Assembly (NCBI GenBank): GCA_938049225.1
Contig: CALICM010000024.1
Span: 1-64,000 of the forward strand
Direction of reading: 5' to 3'
Origin: an uncultured Paracoccaceae bacterium
GTDB taxonomy: Bacteria; Pseudomonadota; Alphaproteobacteria; Rhodobacterales; Rhodobacteraceae
DNA length: 64,000 nt
Position 1 is the first letter of the stretch. Each line of letters starts with the position of its first letter. The notes under the pieces were generated by a model. It saw nothing but the letters and a program-made list of their open reading frames with translations. It searched no databases and was not told where the DNA came from. Shown here piece by piece: positions 1-9,741 of this stretch. Position numbers and translations under genes: made by a program.

Positions 1-81
1 CCATGGGACCCTCCTGTCTGTTGATTGAGAGACCTCAATCGTCAGACAGACACGCCCATTCCCAAAATACCGGCGCTCAGA

Positions 82-1761
82 TCATTGCAATACGACAGCC
101 AGAAGCGCCCCTGCCGCGGTAGCGGCTTCGTCCTTGTCCCGGCCCTTGCCGCCGTCCATCAAATCCATGCCGCGGCCGCCTTTCATGAAGTCGTTGCCGC
201 CGTCGCCCTTAACCGTGTCGCTGCCGCCGCCGGCCAACACCCGGTCATTGCCGCCGCCGCCCGCGACATCGTCATCGCCACCGCCGCCAAAGACCTTGTC
301 CTTGCCGACCCCGCCGTCAAGGACGTCAGCGCCCGAGCGCCCTTTCAGCGAGTCGTTCCCCGCCCTGCCAAACAGCGTGTCCCCGCCGCCCTGGCCGTTC
401 ATCGTGTCAGCACCTTTGCCGCCGTCCATCATATCGTCGCCGGCGCCACCCAGCATGGTATCGTTGCCCAAGCTGCCGAACATTTCGTCCGCTTTGTCGC
501 CACCGTCCATTTCGTCATTGCCAGCCCCCCCGAACATGAAGTCGGTTCCGCCTAGGCCCTGCATCTTGTCGTCGCCCATCAGGCCGAACATGCCATCCTC
601 GGCCTCGGTCCCGGTTAACTCGTCGTTCAGATCTGCTTTTTGATCGCCCGCGATCCGGGTCTGAAACATCGGCCCCAGGCCTGTGGCTTCCTCGATCGCG
701 GCGATGGCTTCGTTAAACAGTGCTTCGATATCGGCGATCGCACCCTCGATGATGTCCAGCAGCGGCTGGAACCCATCCAACAGCCCCGCCAGCGCGTCAA
801 AGATCGGCTGGAACGGCGCCAATAACTCGGCCTTCAGATCATCCAAAGCCGCGAACAGGTCGAACCCAAGCGCACCAAGGGCCGAGGTGATCACCCCCTC
901 AACGAAATTCTGCACGACCGCCACGGCATTCCCGATATCCTCAAGGATCTTGCAGATATCCACGGTGACTGCCGGAATGGTAAAAGCAGGCGTCACGATG
1001 ATATCGGTGAAGGGGATATAGACGGCCGGGACATTGATTTCCGGGGTGATCGTAAAGACGACGCAAACGGCATCTTCGATTTTGACGAAAGTGTCCTTGA
1101 TCGGTCCAAACAGCTCCAACACCTGATCGCCCACCGCCTCGAGATCGCTGAGATCGGGCAGAAGGTCGGCGATCTTGTTGCCTGCTTCCTCAAGCGCATC
1201 GATTGCGTTGTTCAATGGAACCAGCACCGCGTCCTTAGTCGCGAACCAGCTTTCCGCATCGGTGTTGAACGCCTCCATCCGCGCGGCCAGGGCGGACCCC
1301 TCCCAAATTTCTTCGGCGCCCAGGCTGCCCTCAAGCAGCGTTGCCTCTTCGGCGCGCAGTCCGTTCAGGAACTTATAGCCATCGATTGCCGTGCTGTTCG
1401 CTGTGTTCAGCCCGTTGGCGACCGAAACGATCTTGCGTGGGATCGACCAGGCCTCATCCAAATTCTTCATTAAGTCCGCTTGTTCCAGGATAACATCCGC
1501 AGCTTCGGATGCGATCCGGTCCACGGTTTTGATCGCGGTGCCAATGCCATAAGGGGCGACGCCAAGAACGGTAACTAGAGGGTCAGGCAGATCAATCGCG
1601 GTCGCGGGATCGCGAAGCATTTTCTCCAGCTTGCCGGGAACTTCCAACGCCTTTTTTTCAGCTTCCAGCAACTTTTTAAGAACATCTGTGCCGGTGTCCA
1701 AAGTATCGATGTCGGATTGAAGCTCGTATACATTTTCAGCATAGTCCACGGCATTTGTCAT
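82..1761 (-). CDS. RTX (hemolysin-type calcium-binding repeat) protein, probable type I secretion substrate
   Basis: 559 aa. The N-terminal two thirds is acidic, mostly helical and not recognised. From about residue 375 to 540 the protein consists of glycine/aspartate nonapeptides of the GGxGxDxxx type (for example GGAGNDEMDGG, GGAGDDMMDGG, GRAGNDSLKG), which in this family form a calcium-binding beta-roll. There is no Sec signal, as expected for type I export. I placed the start at 1761, where AGGGAG lies seven bases upstream of ATG; an upstream in-frame start at 1833 has no such site. The C-terminus ends in a short hydrophobic stretch (AGALLAVVLQ), unlike the usual acidic/aromatic tail, so secretion is an inference. 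No ABC exporter is in the window. Confidence 0.85.
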   Translation of the reverse strand: MTNAVDYAENVYELQSDIDTLDTGTDVLKKLLEAEKKALEVPGKLEKMLRDPATAIDLPDPLVTVLGVAPYGIGTAIKTVDRIASEAADVILEQADLMKNLDEAWSIPRKIVSVANGLNTANSTAIDGYKFLNGLRAEEATLLEGSLGAEEIWEGSALAARMEAFNTDAESWFATKDAVLVPLNNAIDALEEAGNKIADLLPDLSDLEAVGDQVLELFGPIKDTFVKIEDAVCVVFTITPEINVPAVYIPFTDIIVTPAFTIPAVTVDICKILEDIGNAVAVVQNFVEGVITSALGALGFDLFAALDDLKAELLAPFQPIFDALAGLLDGFQPLLDIIEGAIADIEALFNEAIAAIEEATGLGPMFQTRIAGDQKADLNDELTGTEAEDGMFGLMGDDKMQGLGGTDFMFGGAGNDEMDGGDKADEMFGSLGNDTMLGGAGDDMMDGGKGADTMNGQGGGDTLFGRAGNDSLKGRSGADVLDGGVGKDKVFGGGGDDDVAGGGGNDRVLAGGGSDTVKGDGGNDFMKGGRGMDLMDGGKGRDKDEAATAAGALLAVVLQ

Positions 1762-2136
1762 AGTCACACTCCCTATGATACAATTTACGCGGGCGTTCTT
1801 TTCCTTTGACTGCCCATTTTTGATCTTCCGCACGCAACATTTAATCGGGTCTCATTCAACCAAGTGTAACAATCATTACAGTTTTGGATAATTTTGTCGA
1901 AGATTTATTTGGGGTGACTTCTGCGCCGTGTGGCGGCATTTACGTCAAGTGGCGCTCTGGTGGCAAAAGCGCAAAAAAAAGGCCGAGCGATCATGCTCGG
2001 CCCAAGTCCAACAGGGAGGTGAAGACGCCTCGCGCCTTCGAGATCAGACATAGCTCTTCAATTGCTGAATTTCAATGAGACCGCTGTCCCAGCCCGTGCA
2101 TAGCCGGCATAATCGGGGCGCATAGCTGCAGGAATG
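1762..2136. other. intergenic stretch, no convincing gene
   Basis: The 375 bases between the RTX gene start and the end of the LysR gene hold one clear feature, the minus-strand terminator at 1973-2002. A 21-codon minus-strand frame beginning near 2120 lies just before that terminator but has no recognisable relative, and I do not call it as a gene. Confidence 0.5.
1973..2002 (-). terminator. Rho-independent terminator
   Basis: A perfect 8-bp stem GGCCGAGC/GCTCGGCC with a 6-nt loop occupies 1981-2002. On the minus strand it is followed by eight consecutive T (1980-1973). It probably terminates transcription of the leftward LysR gene, which ends 135 bases upstream, and insulates the RTX gene from it. 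Confidence 0.85.
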
Positions 2137-3078
2137 TCACAGAAGTCGCGAGGCTGCGGCGGCTCGTGCTTCTTCTCCAGCGCCGTAACGCTTGCGATAA
2201 ATGGCGATTTCTTCCAGCATGAAATCGCGGAAAGCAGCCACGCGTTTAGACTGTTTCAACTCTTCGGGATAGGCCAGATAAACCGGGATCGGGATGCTCA
2301 TCTGATCGGGCAAGACATTCACCAAATTGGGGAAATCCGTGATCACATAATTAGGTAAAGCACCGATCCCCAACCCGTTCAAAACACCTTGTAGAATGCC
2401 GAAGTAGTTGTTCACGGTCAGATGGCTCGAATGCTCGGCTGAAAGAAAAGGGGCAATCCAGTTCATACCAGCGCTTACTTGCCGACTGCTGGTGCTTTGG
2501 CTGATGATTCGGTGGCTATTGAGGTCTTCCTTTGTAGTCGGCGCCCCCTGAGCCGCAAGATATGCCTTGCTCGCATAAAACTTCATCGTCACATCCATCA
2601 GCCGTCGGCGGATCAAATCGGCTTGACTGGGTTCTTTCATTCGGATCGCGACGTCAGCCTCACGCATGGGCAGATCCAGCACCCGCTCCTCAAGGATCAG
2701 GTCGATCTTTAGATTGGGGTAACGTTCGTACAGCCGCTTCAGCCGTGGCGCCAACCAAAGTGTGCCAAAGCCGGTGGTCGTGGTGACCCGCAACTCGCCA
2801 TAGATCGTGTCCGAGCTATCGCGGATCCGCGCCTCGGCCGCCTCAAGTCGTTGGCGGATCGACTTGGTGGCGTCGAACAGCAATTCGCCCTGTTCCGTCA
2901 GGATGAGGCCTCGCGCATGTCGGTGAAAAAGTGTGACATTCAGGCTCTCTTCCAGCGCTCGGATCTGGCGGCTCACCGCTGATTGGCTTAGATGCAGGAC
3001 ATCGCCCGCATGCGTAAGCGAGCCCGCATCGGCCACCGCGTGAAAAATCCTCAGCTTGTCCCAATCCGTCCCGGGCAT
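2137..3078 (-). CDS. LysR-family transcriptional regulator
   Basis: 313 aa. Residues 6-65 are a typical LysR winged helix-turn-helix (DAGSLTHAGDVLHLSQSAVS followed by RQIRALEE). The rest matches the periplasmic-binding-like effector domain, and the length is normal for the family. The gene is transcribed away from the indolepyruvate oxidoreductase gene with 190 bases between the two starts, the usual arrangement for a LysR protein controlling its neighbour and itself. The ligand cannot be predicted; control of the adjacent oxidoreductase is inferred from position only. Confidence 0.9.
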   Translation of the reverse strand: MPGTDWDKLRIFHAVADAGSLTHAGDVLHLSQSAVSRQIRALEESLNVTLFHRHARGLILTEQGELLFDATKSIRQRLEAAEARIRDSSDTIYGELRVTTTTGFGTLWLAPRLKRLYERYPNLKIDLILEERVLDLPMREADVAIRMKEPSQADLIRRRLMDVTMKFYASKAYLAAQGAPTTKEDLNSHRIISQSTSSRQVSAGMNWIAPFLSAEHSSHLTVNNYFGILQGVLNGLGIGALPNYVITDFPNLVNVLPDQMSIPIPVYLAYPEELKQSKRVAAFRDFMLEEIAIYRKRYGAGEEARAAAASRLL

Positions 3079-3268
3079 TCCGTTCCCCCAAAATATCCGC
3101 GCGCAAGATCGTCAATTCACCCGGCCCGGTTTTGGTGTCATATTGCTGTGAGCCCCGGCAAGGGAAAGTTTTCTTTCTTTTTGCACCAAGTTTCCCTTCC
3201 GATGGGTAAAAGGCCTTGGTGGGTCAACGAAGCTGACCTAAGCTGGGAGCACAAATAGGGGAGACGTC

Positions 3269-6200
3269 ATGGAATTGCTGCCGGTTTCACTCAGTGACCG
3301 CTTTGATCTGACCAAAACCCAAGTGCTGCTCAGCGGGACCCAAGCGCTGGTGCGCCTGCCGATGATGCAAAAGCTGCGAGACACCGCAGCGGGCCACAAT
3401 ACGGCCGGCTATGTCACCGGCTACCGCGGCTCGCCCCTTGGCGGCGTTGATTTGAACATGATGAAAGCCAAGGCAGAGTTGACCGAACATGATGTCGTCT
3501 TCAATCCGGGCTTGAACGAGGACCTTGCCGCCACGGCGCTGTGGGGGACCCAGCAAGCCCATCTGCGGGGCGAGGGCACGCATGATGGTGTCTTTGGTCT
3601 GTGGTATGCAAAGGGTCCCGGTGTTGACCGCTCGGGCGATGTGTTTCGTCACGCCAATATGGCGGGCACCGCCGAATTGGGCGGTGTGATCGCCTGCATG
3701 GGCGACGACCACACCGGCGAAAGTTCGACCGTCCTGCACCATTCTGAATTCGCCTTTGTCGATGCATTGATGCCAATCCTCAGCCCGGCTGGTGTGCAGG
3801 AGGTTCTCGATTACGGGATCCTCGGCTGGGCTCTCTCGCGCTATTCCGGTTGTTGGGTTGGGCTCAAATGCGTCAAGGACACCATCGAAGTGTCCGAGGT
3901 TGTTAACGGCGACCCTCATCGTCTGAACATCGTCACCCCCACGGATTTCGAGATGCCCGAGGATGGCGTTAACATCCGCCTCGTTGACTTGCCGGTGACC
4001 CAGGAAGCCCGACTACATGACTATAAACGATTCGCCGCTGAAGCCTTTGGTCGCGCAAATAAAATCGATAAACGAGTGCACGGGCGGGCAGGGGCCCGCA
4101 TTGGCATTGTGTCGTCGGGAAAATCCTGGCTCGATACCGTACACGCGCTTGATTTGTTAGGTATCGATGCGGTCCAAGCCGAGGCGCTGGGGATCACCAC
4201 CTATAAAGTTGGCATGGTCTGGCCACTGGATGCCCAAAGCTTTACCGAATGGGCCGAGGGTCTGGACCTGATCATTGTCGTCGAGGAAAAGCGCAAACTG
4301 ATCGAGGTTCAAATCAAAGAGGCGATCTTCAACGACCGTCGCGGCCGCCGTGTGATCGGTTGGAAGGACGAGGCGGGCAATACCGTTTTCACCGTCAAGG
4401 AATCCCTCGACCCAGTGAAGATCGCTCAAAAACTAGGTGGGTTGCTCGCCGCCGAGGGGATCGAGCCCGAAGTCACCCGCGCCGCCCGGGCCCGCATCGA
4501 TGCGGCGCTGACCACCGACAACGCCCCCGCCCTGGCCGAGCGGCAGCCTTGGTTCTGTGCCGGTTGCCCGCACAATTCCTCAACCAAACTCCCCGAGGGG
4601 GCCCGTGCTTACGCGGGCATTGGTTGCCACTACATGGTCCAATGGATGGACCGCGAAACCACCGGTTTCACCCATATGGGCGGTGAGGGCGCGAATTGGA
4701 TCGGTGAGGCGCCGTTTTCAAAAAGAAAGCATGTTTTCCAAAACCTTGGCGATGGAACCTACAACCATTCCGGTGTCCAGGCGATCCGCGCGGCCTTGGC
4801 TGCAGGGACCAATATCACCTATAAAATACTCTACAATGACGCCGTGGCCATGACCGGTGGTCAGCCTAACGACGGCGGTCTGAGCCCGCAACAAATCACC
4901 GCCGAGCTTCTAGCGATGAGCGTGAAGAAAGTCGTTGGTGTATATGATCCTAAAGAAGAAATTGATTTCGAAACCTTCCCGAAATCCGTTCCGATGCGCC
5001 CGCGCACGGACCTGATGGAGGTTCAAAAGGACCTCGAAAAAATCCCTGGTGTCACCGCTATCGTCTACATCCAAACCTGCGCCGCCGAGAAACGCCGCAG
5101 GCGCAAGCGTGGCCAATTCCCCGACCCAGACCGCCGCGTTTTCATCAACCCAAGCGTCTGCGAAGGCTGTGGTGACTGCGGCGTCCAGTCCAATTGCGTC
5201 GCCATCCTGCCGCTTGAAACGCCGCTGGGTCGCAAGCGCGAGATCGACCAATCCGCCTGCAACAAGGATTTTTCGTGTCTCAACGGTTTCTGCCCCTCCT
5301 TCGTCACCGTCGAGGGCGGCAAGCTGAAGAAGACACAGGCCGCCGATCTGACCATCCCCGACTTGCCAACCCCCACGCTGCCGCAGATCAAAGGCACCCA
5401 TAACATCGTTATCACCGGCGTGGGCGGCACCGGTGTGGTCACCGTCGGCGCGCTGCTGGGGATGGCGGCTCATCTTGAGGGCAAAGGCTCCGGCGTGATG
5501 GAAATGGCGGGCCTTGCCCAAAAAGGTGGCGCGGTCCACATTCACTGCCGCATTGCCGAACAACCGCAAGATATCACCGCCGTTCGCGTCGCGGTGGGCG
5601 AGGCGCACGCCTTGATCGGCGGCGATTTGGTCGTTGCTGCTGCCCCCAAAACCCTTGCACTGCTCACGCGTGACCGTACCCGCGCCGTCCTGAACACGCA
5701 CGAGATCAACACCGGTGCTTTCACCCGCGATACCGAGTTTCAGCTGCCTACCGACCGCTTGACCCTGTCGTTACGCGCCCGCATTGGTGACACGGCGCTG
5801 ACCGCCTTTGACGCGACCACCCTGGCGACGCAAATTCTGGGCGATGCGATTTATGCCAATGTTCTGATGCTGGGTGCGGCTTGGCAATCCGGGCTGATCC
5901 CCCTGAGCCAAGAGGCGCTTCTCAAAGCCATCGAGCTCAATGGGGCCGGGGTCGCGGGCAATACCTCGGCCTTCCAGTTGGGCCGCTGGGCCGTGGCCGA
6001 CCCCGCCGCTGTCACCAGGCAGCTCACGCCGCAATCAGACCCCATCCCAGAAACACTCGACGATATCGTCGCTTATCGCGCCGCCCATTTGACCAAATAC
6101 CAATCCAAACGTCTGGCCAAACGCTACAAATCCCTGGTGGCCCAAGCCACCGCTCAAGACCCCGCCTTTGGCGAGGCTGTCGCCAAGGGCTACCACAAGC

Positions 6201-6682
6201 TGTTGTCGTACAAAGATGAATACGAGGTTGCCCGCCTGCACCACAAAACCCTCACCGATGCCCTTGAGGATACATTCACCGATATCAAATCTTTGCGCTT
6301 TCACCTCGCCCCACCGATCCTGGGCCGCAAAGATGCCCAAGGCCGCCCGGTCAAATCAGAATACGGGGCCTGGATGCTGCGGGCCTTCGCGGTGCTGCGC
6401 CGCTTCAAAGGTCTGCGCGGCACGCCGTTCGACCCTTTCGGCCGCACGGCAGAACGCCGTATGGAACGCGCGCTAATCAAAGAGTATCAAAGAGATATCA
6501 AAGCTCTTTTGAAAAACTGGCCCACGGATCACCCCGACGTTGCATGCGCCATCGCCGAGTTGCCGCTGCAAATCCGTGGATTTGGTCATGTGAAACAGGC
6601 CAACGCCGCTGCCGCCGCCAAGCGCCGCGAGGAGTTGCGCGCGGGTTTGACCCAACCGCCCCTTAGTGCCGCGGCGGAATAA
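3269..6682 (+). CDS. indolepyruvate:ferredoxin oxidoreductase, fused alpha-beta-gamma type
   Basis: 1137 aa, the usual length of the single-chain bacterial/archaeal-like enzyme. In this family it oxidatively decarboxylates aryl- or branched 2-oxoacids to acyl-CoA with ThDP and Fe-S clusters. The N-terminus has the pyrimidine-binding-like segment GYRGSPLGG (51-59). A cysteine motif WFCAGCPHN near 427 starts the ThDP domain. Cysteine-rich segments lie around 628-675 (CEGCGDCG...NC and a later CLNGFC). The gamma domain carries GVGGTGVVT near 716. AGGGGAG sits seven bases before the ATG. The role is probably aromatic amino acid catabolism; the divergent LysR gene is the likely regulator. Confidence 0.93.
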   Translation: MELLPVSLSDRFDLTKTQVLLSGTQALVRLPMMQKLRDTAAGHNTAGYVTGYRGSPLGGVDLNMMKAKAELTEHDVVFNPGLNEDLAATALWGTQQAHLRGEGTHDGVFGLWYAKGPGVDRSGDVFRHANMAGTAELGGVIACMGDDHTGESSTVLHHSEFAFVDALMPILSPAGVQEVLDYGILGWALSRYSGCWVGLKCVKDTIEVSEVVNGDPHRLNIVTPTDFEMPEDGVNIRLVDLPVTQEARLHDYKRFAAEAFGRANKIDKRVHGRAGARIGIVSSGKSWLDTVHALDLLGIDAVQAEALGITTYKVGMVWPLDAQSFTEWAEGLDLIIVVEEKRKLIEVQIKEAIFNDRRGRRVIGWKDEAGNTVFTVKESLDPVKIAQKLGGLLAAEGIEPEVTRAARARIDAALTTDNAPALAERQPWFCAGCPHNSSTKLPEGARAYAGIGCHYMVQWMDRETTGFTHMGGEGANWIGEAPFSKRKHVFQNLGDGTYNHSGVQAIRAALAAGTNITYKILYNDAVAMTGGQPNDGGLSPQQITAELLAMSVKKVVGVYDPKEEIDFETFPKSVPMRPRTDLMEVQKDLEKIPGVTAIVYIQTCAAEKRRRRKRGQFPDPDRRVFINPSVCEGCGDCGVQSNCVAILPLETPLGRKREIDQSACNKDFSCLNGFCPSFVTVEGGKLKKTQAADLTIPDLPTPTLPQIKGTHNIVITGVGGTGVVTVGALLGMAAHLEGKGSGVMEMAGLAQKGGAVHIHCRIAEQPQDITAVRVAVGEAHALIGGDLVVAAAPKTLALLTRDRTRAVLNTHEINTGAFTRDTEFQLPTDRLTLSLRARIGDTALTAFDATTLATQILGDAIYANVLMLGAAWQSGLIPLSQEALLKAIELNGAGVAGNTSAFQLGRWAVADPAAVTRQLTPQSDPIPETLDDIVAYRAAHLTKYQSKRLAKRYKSLVAQATAQDPAFGEAVAKGYHKLLSYKDEYEVARLHHKTLTDALEDTFTDIKSLRFHLAPPILGRKDAQGRPVKSEYGAWMLRAFAVLRRFKGLRGTPFDPFGRTAERRMERALIKEYQRDIKALLKNWPTDHPDVACAIAELPLQIRGFGHVKQANAAAAAKRREELRAGLTQPPLSAAAE

Positions 6683-6753
6683 CACCCGACCGCGTAGCAT
6701 TTCCTTATCAATCTTCGTGTTATGGTCTATCTTGTGTGACAAAGGAGTTGACC

Positions 6754-7419
6754 ATGCCACGCTTTCCCGTCGCTCAGGCGCGCCCTGGGTTCACACGGGC
6801 CGAGAAACTCTCGGACGCCACCATCCATATCTTGGGATTGGTCTGGGGTCTGATCGCCGTTTCGGTACTGATCACCCTAAGCGCCATTTGGCGGGACGAG
6901 CCTGCCATCATCGCGGGCACCGCCATCTATGGCCTCTGTCTGATCGCCATGCTCGGCGCGTCCGCCGCCTACCACATGATCCCTTGGGAGGCCTGGAAAG
7001 ACCCCCTCCGCCGCCTCGACCATTCGGCGATTTACATCAAAATAGCAGGAACTTACACGCCGTTCGCCCTGCTTGCGGGCTCAGGCGCGACCTTCCTGAT
7101 CGGCATGTGGGGGGCAGCACTTGCGGGTACGACCTTGCGCGTCCTGACCCCTAACCGCTTTCTGACGCTTGGTCTGATCCTCTACTTGGCCATGGGCTGG
7201 TTCGGCGTTTTTCTGGGGGGCGAATTGATCTCAAGCCTTACCCAGACCGGCTTCGCCTTGATGCTGGCAGGTGGGCTGATCTACACGCTAGGCGTGGTCT
7301 TTTACCTATGGGATTCGCTCCCTTTTAGCACCACGATCTGGCACGCGCATGTCCTGATCGCGACGGCCTTTTTCTATGGTGCTGTTATGATCGAGATTGC
7401 TGACGTCCCGCTTGCTTAG
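6754..7419 (+). CDS. trhA: TrhA / hemolysin III family (PAQR) membrane protein
   Basis: 221 aa with seven hydrophobic segments. Conserved family features are an early histidine near YHMIPWE, the segment RRLDHSAIYIKIAGTYTPF, and a late WHAHV histidine motif; together these form the putative zinc site of PAQR proteins. I chose ATG 6754 because AAAGGAG lies six bases upstream; an in-frame GTG at 6736 precedes that site. The family was first described as hemolysin III but is now linked to membrane fluidity homeostasis. It stands alone, 71 bases after the oxidoreductase gene. Confidence 0.88.
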   Translation: MPRFPVAQARPGFTRAEKLSDATIHILGLVWGLIAVSVLITLSAIWRDEPAIIAGTAIYGLCLIAMLGASAAYHMIPWEAWKDPLRRLDHSAIYIKIAGTYTPFALLAGSGATFLIGMWGAALAGTTLRVLTPNRFLTLGLILYLAMGWFGVFLGGELISSLTQTGFALMLAGGLIYTLGVVFYLWDSLPFSTTIWHAHVLIATAFFYGAVMIEIADVPLA

Positions 7420-7890
7420 ACCATCTCGATTTCAACCGGTGACATCACTGGCGGCCTTGAATTGGCCCCTGCATTCCTGAGGACCCAAGGGGTGACAGGT
7501 TGGCCCGACCGCCTGAAGTCCCTCTGTTAAGGTTCTGGCTCCGATCCTGCGCTGATCCGCTTTCAGCTTTGAGGAGGCCTGTTCTGTCCGTTGTCAGGTT
7601 TTTTTGGGGGAGCTGAGGTTATTTTTGCTGCGGAGGCTCTGGTTCGGATTCGTTTAGAGTTTAGGCTGCGACGGCTTGGTGCCGCAATCGGCGTTTTGGA
7701 TTGCCTGTTTTTCGACTTTCTCTCTCATCTTCAGGATCTTCGCACCGCATCGGTGCCAACCATAACCACCGGATCCGCCTCGCGCAGGACTTTCGCCAGC
7801 ACGCCCTTTTTGAAGCTGTTCAGCATATCCCAGCGATGTTCAAGAAACAGGTCGCGCGATACCCTTAAGCTTGCGGCTGTAATGCCTGGG

Positions 7891-8080
7891 CTACATCTGA
7901 GCTGAGTTACTGCCCTGGGCGGTCAGCGCCACATTTTGACAATCACGCTCAAAGAGCGTCACACCAAGGCCTTCTTCAAGGTGCGAATATGATGGCTGAT
8001 CGCTGTGGGTGAGATGTTCATTGCCTGAGCCGTGGAGGTGAAGCTGCCGTTGCGAGCGGCAGGATCAAATGCATAGAGGG
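7891..8080 (-). pseudogene. remnant of a LysR-type (GcvA-like) regulator, N-terminal part, frameshifted
   Basis: On the minus strand, the frame LYAFDPAARNGSFTSTAQAM then NISPTAISHHIRTLKK is an obvious LysR DNA-binding domain of the GcvA type. It runs into TGA, and homology resumes in another frame at GLGVTLFERDCQNVALTAQG, so one base has been lost near 7970-7977. The second frame stops at 7891-7893, and no effector domain follows. It lies divergently next to the mttB-like operon, where a functional LysR regulator would be expected, so the operon may have lost its original regulator. Confidence 0.75.
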
Positions 8081-8160
8081 CTTAGGGAGCATTCGGACTC
8101 TCAGATGCATTGAAATCATCATCCGAGAAATTCTTTATCTTTGTAAAGGTGATAAGGCTT

Positions 8161-8183
8161 GTCTTAACATGAGAAAATAAGAC
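8161..8183. promoter_or_regulatory. inverted repeat in the operon leader
   Basis: GTCTTA-N11-TAAGAC lies 14 bases before the GTG start of the mttB-like gene, immediately upstream of its AGGGGA ribosome binding site (8184-8189). It could be an operator or a leader hairpin. Further upstream TTGAAA and CTTTAT are 17 bases apart (about 8110-8138), a weak sigma-70-like candidate. Both are visible patterns without functional evidence. Confidence 0.35.
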
Positions 8184-8196
8184 AGGGGATCTCGAC

Positions 8197-9741
8197 GTGT
8201 CACAGACAGTTCGGGTGCGTCGTGGACGCAAGCAGCGGCAGGACGACACAAACACATCGGCTGGTGCGCCGGTTTGGCCCGGCGTCACGGGCGGGCGGTT
8301 CAAACCCTTGTCAGAGTCGGAAGTCACCGCAGTGGCAGAGGCTGTTCTGCATCTTCTAGAAACGCTTGGTCTCAGTCAGGCCATCCCTTCAATGGTGGAG
8401 CGAGTCGTAAAACGCGGTGGTTGCTACACCGAGGACAAGCGCCTGCTGTTTCCGCGCGATCTGGTGCTGGAAGCCATCGCTCAGGCGCGGCGTGACATCG
8501 TACTCTGCGGCCAGGACCCGGCACATGACCTCGACCTGTCGGGTGCGCGGGTCCACATGTCGTCTGGTGGTGGGGCGCCGGGGGTCTTTGATCTGGAGGA
8601 CGGGCGCTACCGTGACGGATCGCTTAAAGACCTCTATGACGCGGCCCGTATTTGCGACGCGATGGAGAATATCCATCACTTCAGCCGCGCCATCATCGCC
8701 CGCGACATCAGCGACAATGCGGTGATGGATATCAACACAGCCTATGCGTGTCTGACGGGCACCTCCAAGCATGTGTCGGTGAGTGTCACGGAACCACAGA
8801 CGGTGCATCAGCTTGCCGCGCTTTGCTATCAGCTGGCGGGCGGCGAAGCGGCGTTTCGCGCGCGCCCTTTCCTGACGGTCATGGTGTGCCATGTGGTCCC
8901 GCCCATGCGCTTTGCCGAAGAGGCGTGCGAGACGCTGGAGGCGGCTGTTCTGGCGGGGTTTCCGGTGCAGTTGATCTCGGCCGGGCAGGCGGGCGCGACT
9001 AGCCCCGCGACGATTGCAGGCTCGCTGGTACAAGCCGTAGCCGAAACCCTGGCTGGGCTGGTTTTTGCGCGGTTGGTCGACCCCGAGGTGCGGGCGATCT
9101 TTGCGCCCAAGCCGCTGGTGGCTGATTTGCGCACCGGCTCCATGTGCGGCGGTGGTGGGGAACAGGCGATCCTGATGGCGGCGGCGGCCCAGATGGGGCG
9201 GCATTACGATCTGCCGACCTCGTCCATTGCGGGCATCACCGATGCCAAGACGCTGGATGCGCAGTTCGGGTCCGAGAAATGCCTCGCAGTGACGATGGCG
9301 GCCCATGCGGGATCCAACCTCATTACCCAATCCTGCGGGATGCAGGCCAGCCTGCTGGGTGTGTCGCTTGAGGCCTATGTGGCCGACAACGACATGCTGG
9401 GCAACATCCTGCGCACCCTCCGCGGGGTCGAGGTGACACCGGAAAACATCGCGGCGGACGTGATTGCCACGGTCTGTCGAGGCGAGGGGCATTACCTGGG
9501 ACAGGCCCATACATTCGAGCGGATGAAGTCGGACTATTTCTATCCCCATATCGGGGATCGGCGCACGCCCATAGACTGGGAAAGCGACGGATCCAGCACC
9601 GTGGGAGAGCGGGCGCGTGTTGTCGCGCGACGGCTGATTGCCGAGCATTTTCCAGACCATGTGGATGACGAACGGGATGCGCAATTGCGCGCGCAATTCG
9701 ACATCCGGCTGCCGCGTCACTGCATGGGCAAACCATCATGA
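8197..9741 (+). CDS. MttB-family (COG5598) trimethylamine/betaine methyltransferase-like protein
   Basis: 514 aa, GTG start after AGGGGA. The sequence belongs to the MttB superfamily of corrinoid-dependent methyltransferases acting on quaternary or tertiary amines (examples in the family are glycine betaine, proline betaine and carnitine demethylases). There is no in-frame amber codon, so it is a non-pyrrolysine member. It is the first gene of a seven-gene operon whose cistrons overlap by ATGA or similar. No corrinoid protein or corrinoid activator is encoded nearby, so the methyl acceptor must be supplied elsewhere or the chemistry differs. The substrate is unknown; a methylated amino compound is inferred from the downstream demethylase-like genes. 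Confidence 0.88.
   Translation: MSQTVRVRRGRKQRQDDTNTSAGAPVWPGVTGGRFKPLSESEVTAVAEAVLHLLETLGLSQAIPSMVERVVKRGGCYTEDKRLLFPRDLVLEAIAQARRDIVLCGQDPAHDLDLSGARVHMSSGGGAPGVFDLEDGRYRDGSLKDLYDAARICDAMENIHHFSRAIIARDISDNAVMDINTAYACLTGTSKHVSVSVTEPQTVHQLAALCYQLAGGEAAFRARPFLTVMVCHVVPPMRFAEEACETLEAAVLAGFPVQLISAGQAGATSPATIAGSLVQAVAETLAGLVFARLVDPEVRAIFAPKPLVADLRTGSMCGGGGEQAILMAAAAQMGRHYDLPTSSIAGITDAKTLDAQFGSEKCLAVTMAAHAGSNLITQSCGMQASLLGVSLEAYVADNDMLGNILRTLRGVEVTPENIAADVIATVCRGEGHYLGQAHTFERMKSDYFYPHIGDRRTPIDWESDGSSTVGERARVVARRLIAEHFPDHVDDERDAQLRAQFDIRLPRHCMGKPS

Larger units (their letters stand above)
7420..8196. other. decayed intergenic region upstream of the catabolic operon
   Basis: About 780 bases without an intact gene. 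It contains the LysR remnant at 7891-8080. A short open stretch on the minus strand around 7765-7870 encodes coding-like sequence (SRDLFLEHRWDMLNSF, then KKGVLAKVLREADPVVMVG) that I cannot assign and that stops at both ends. The A+T-rich last 90 bases probably hold the operon promoter. The remnants suggest past rearrangement just before the operon. Confidence 0.6.

Noticed and set aside
25-643. Two plus-strand open frames opposite the RTX repeats
   Set aside because: Their Ala/Pro/Ser-rich repeats are exactly what the complement of GGxGxD codons gives.
8389-9720. 443-codon minus-strand open frame opposite the mttB-like gene
   Set aside because: Antisense shadow with arginine-rich composition; the plus-strand gene has family similarity and operon coupling.
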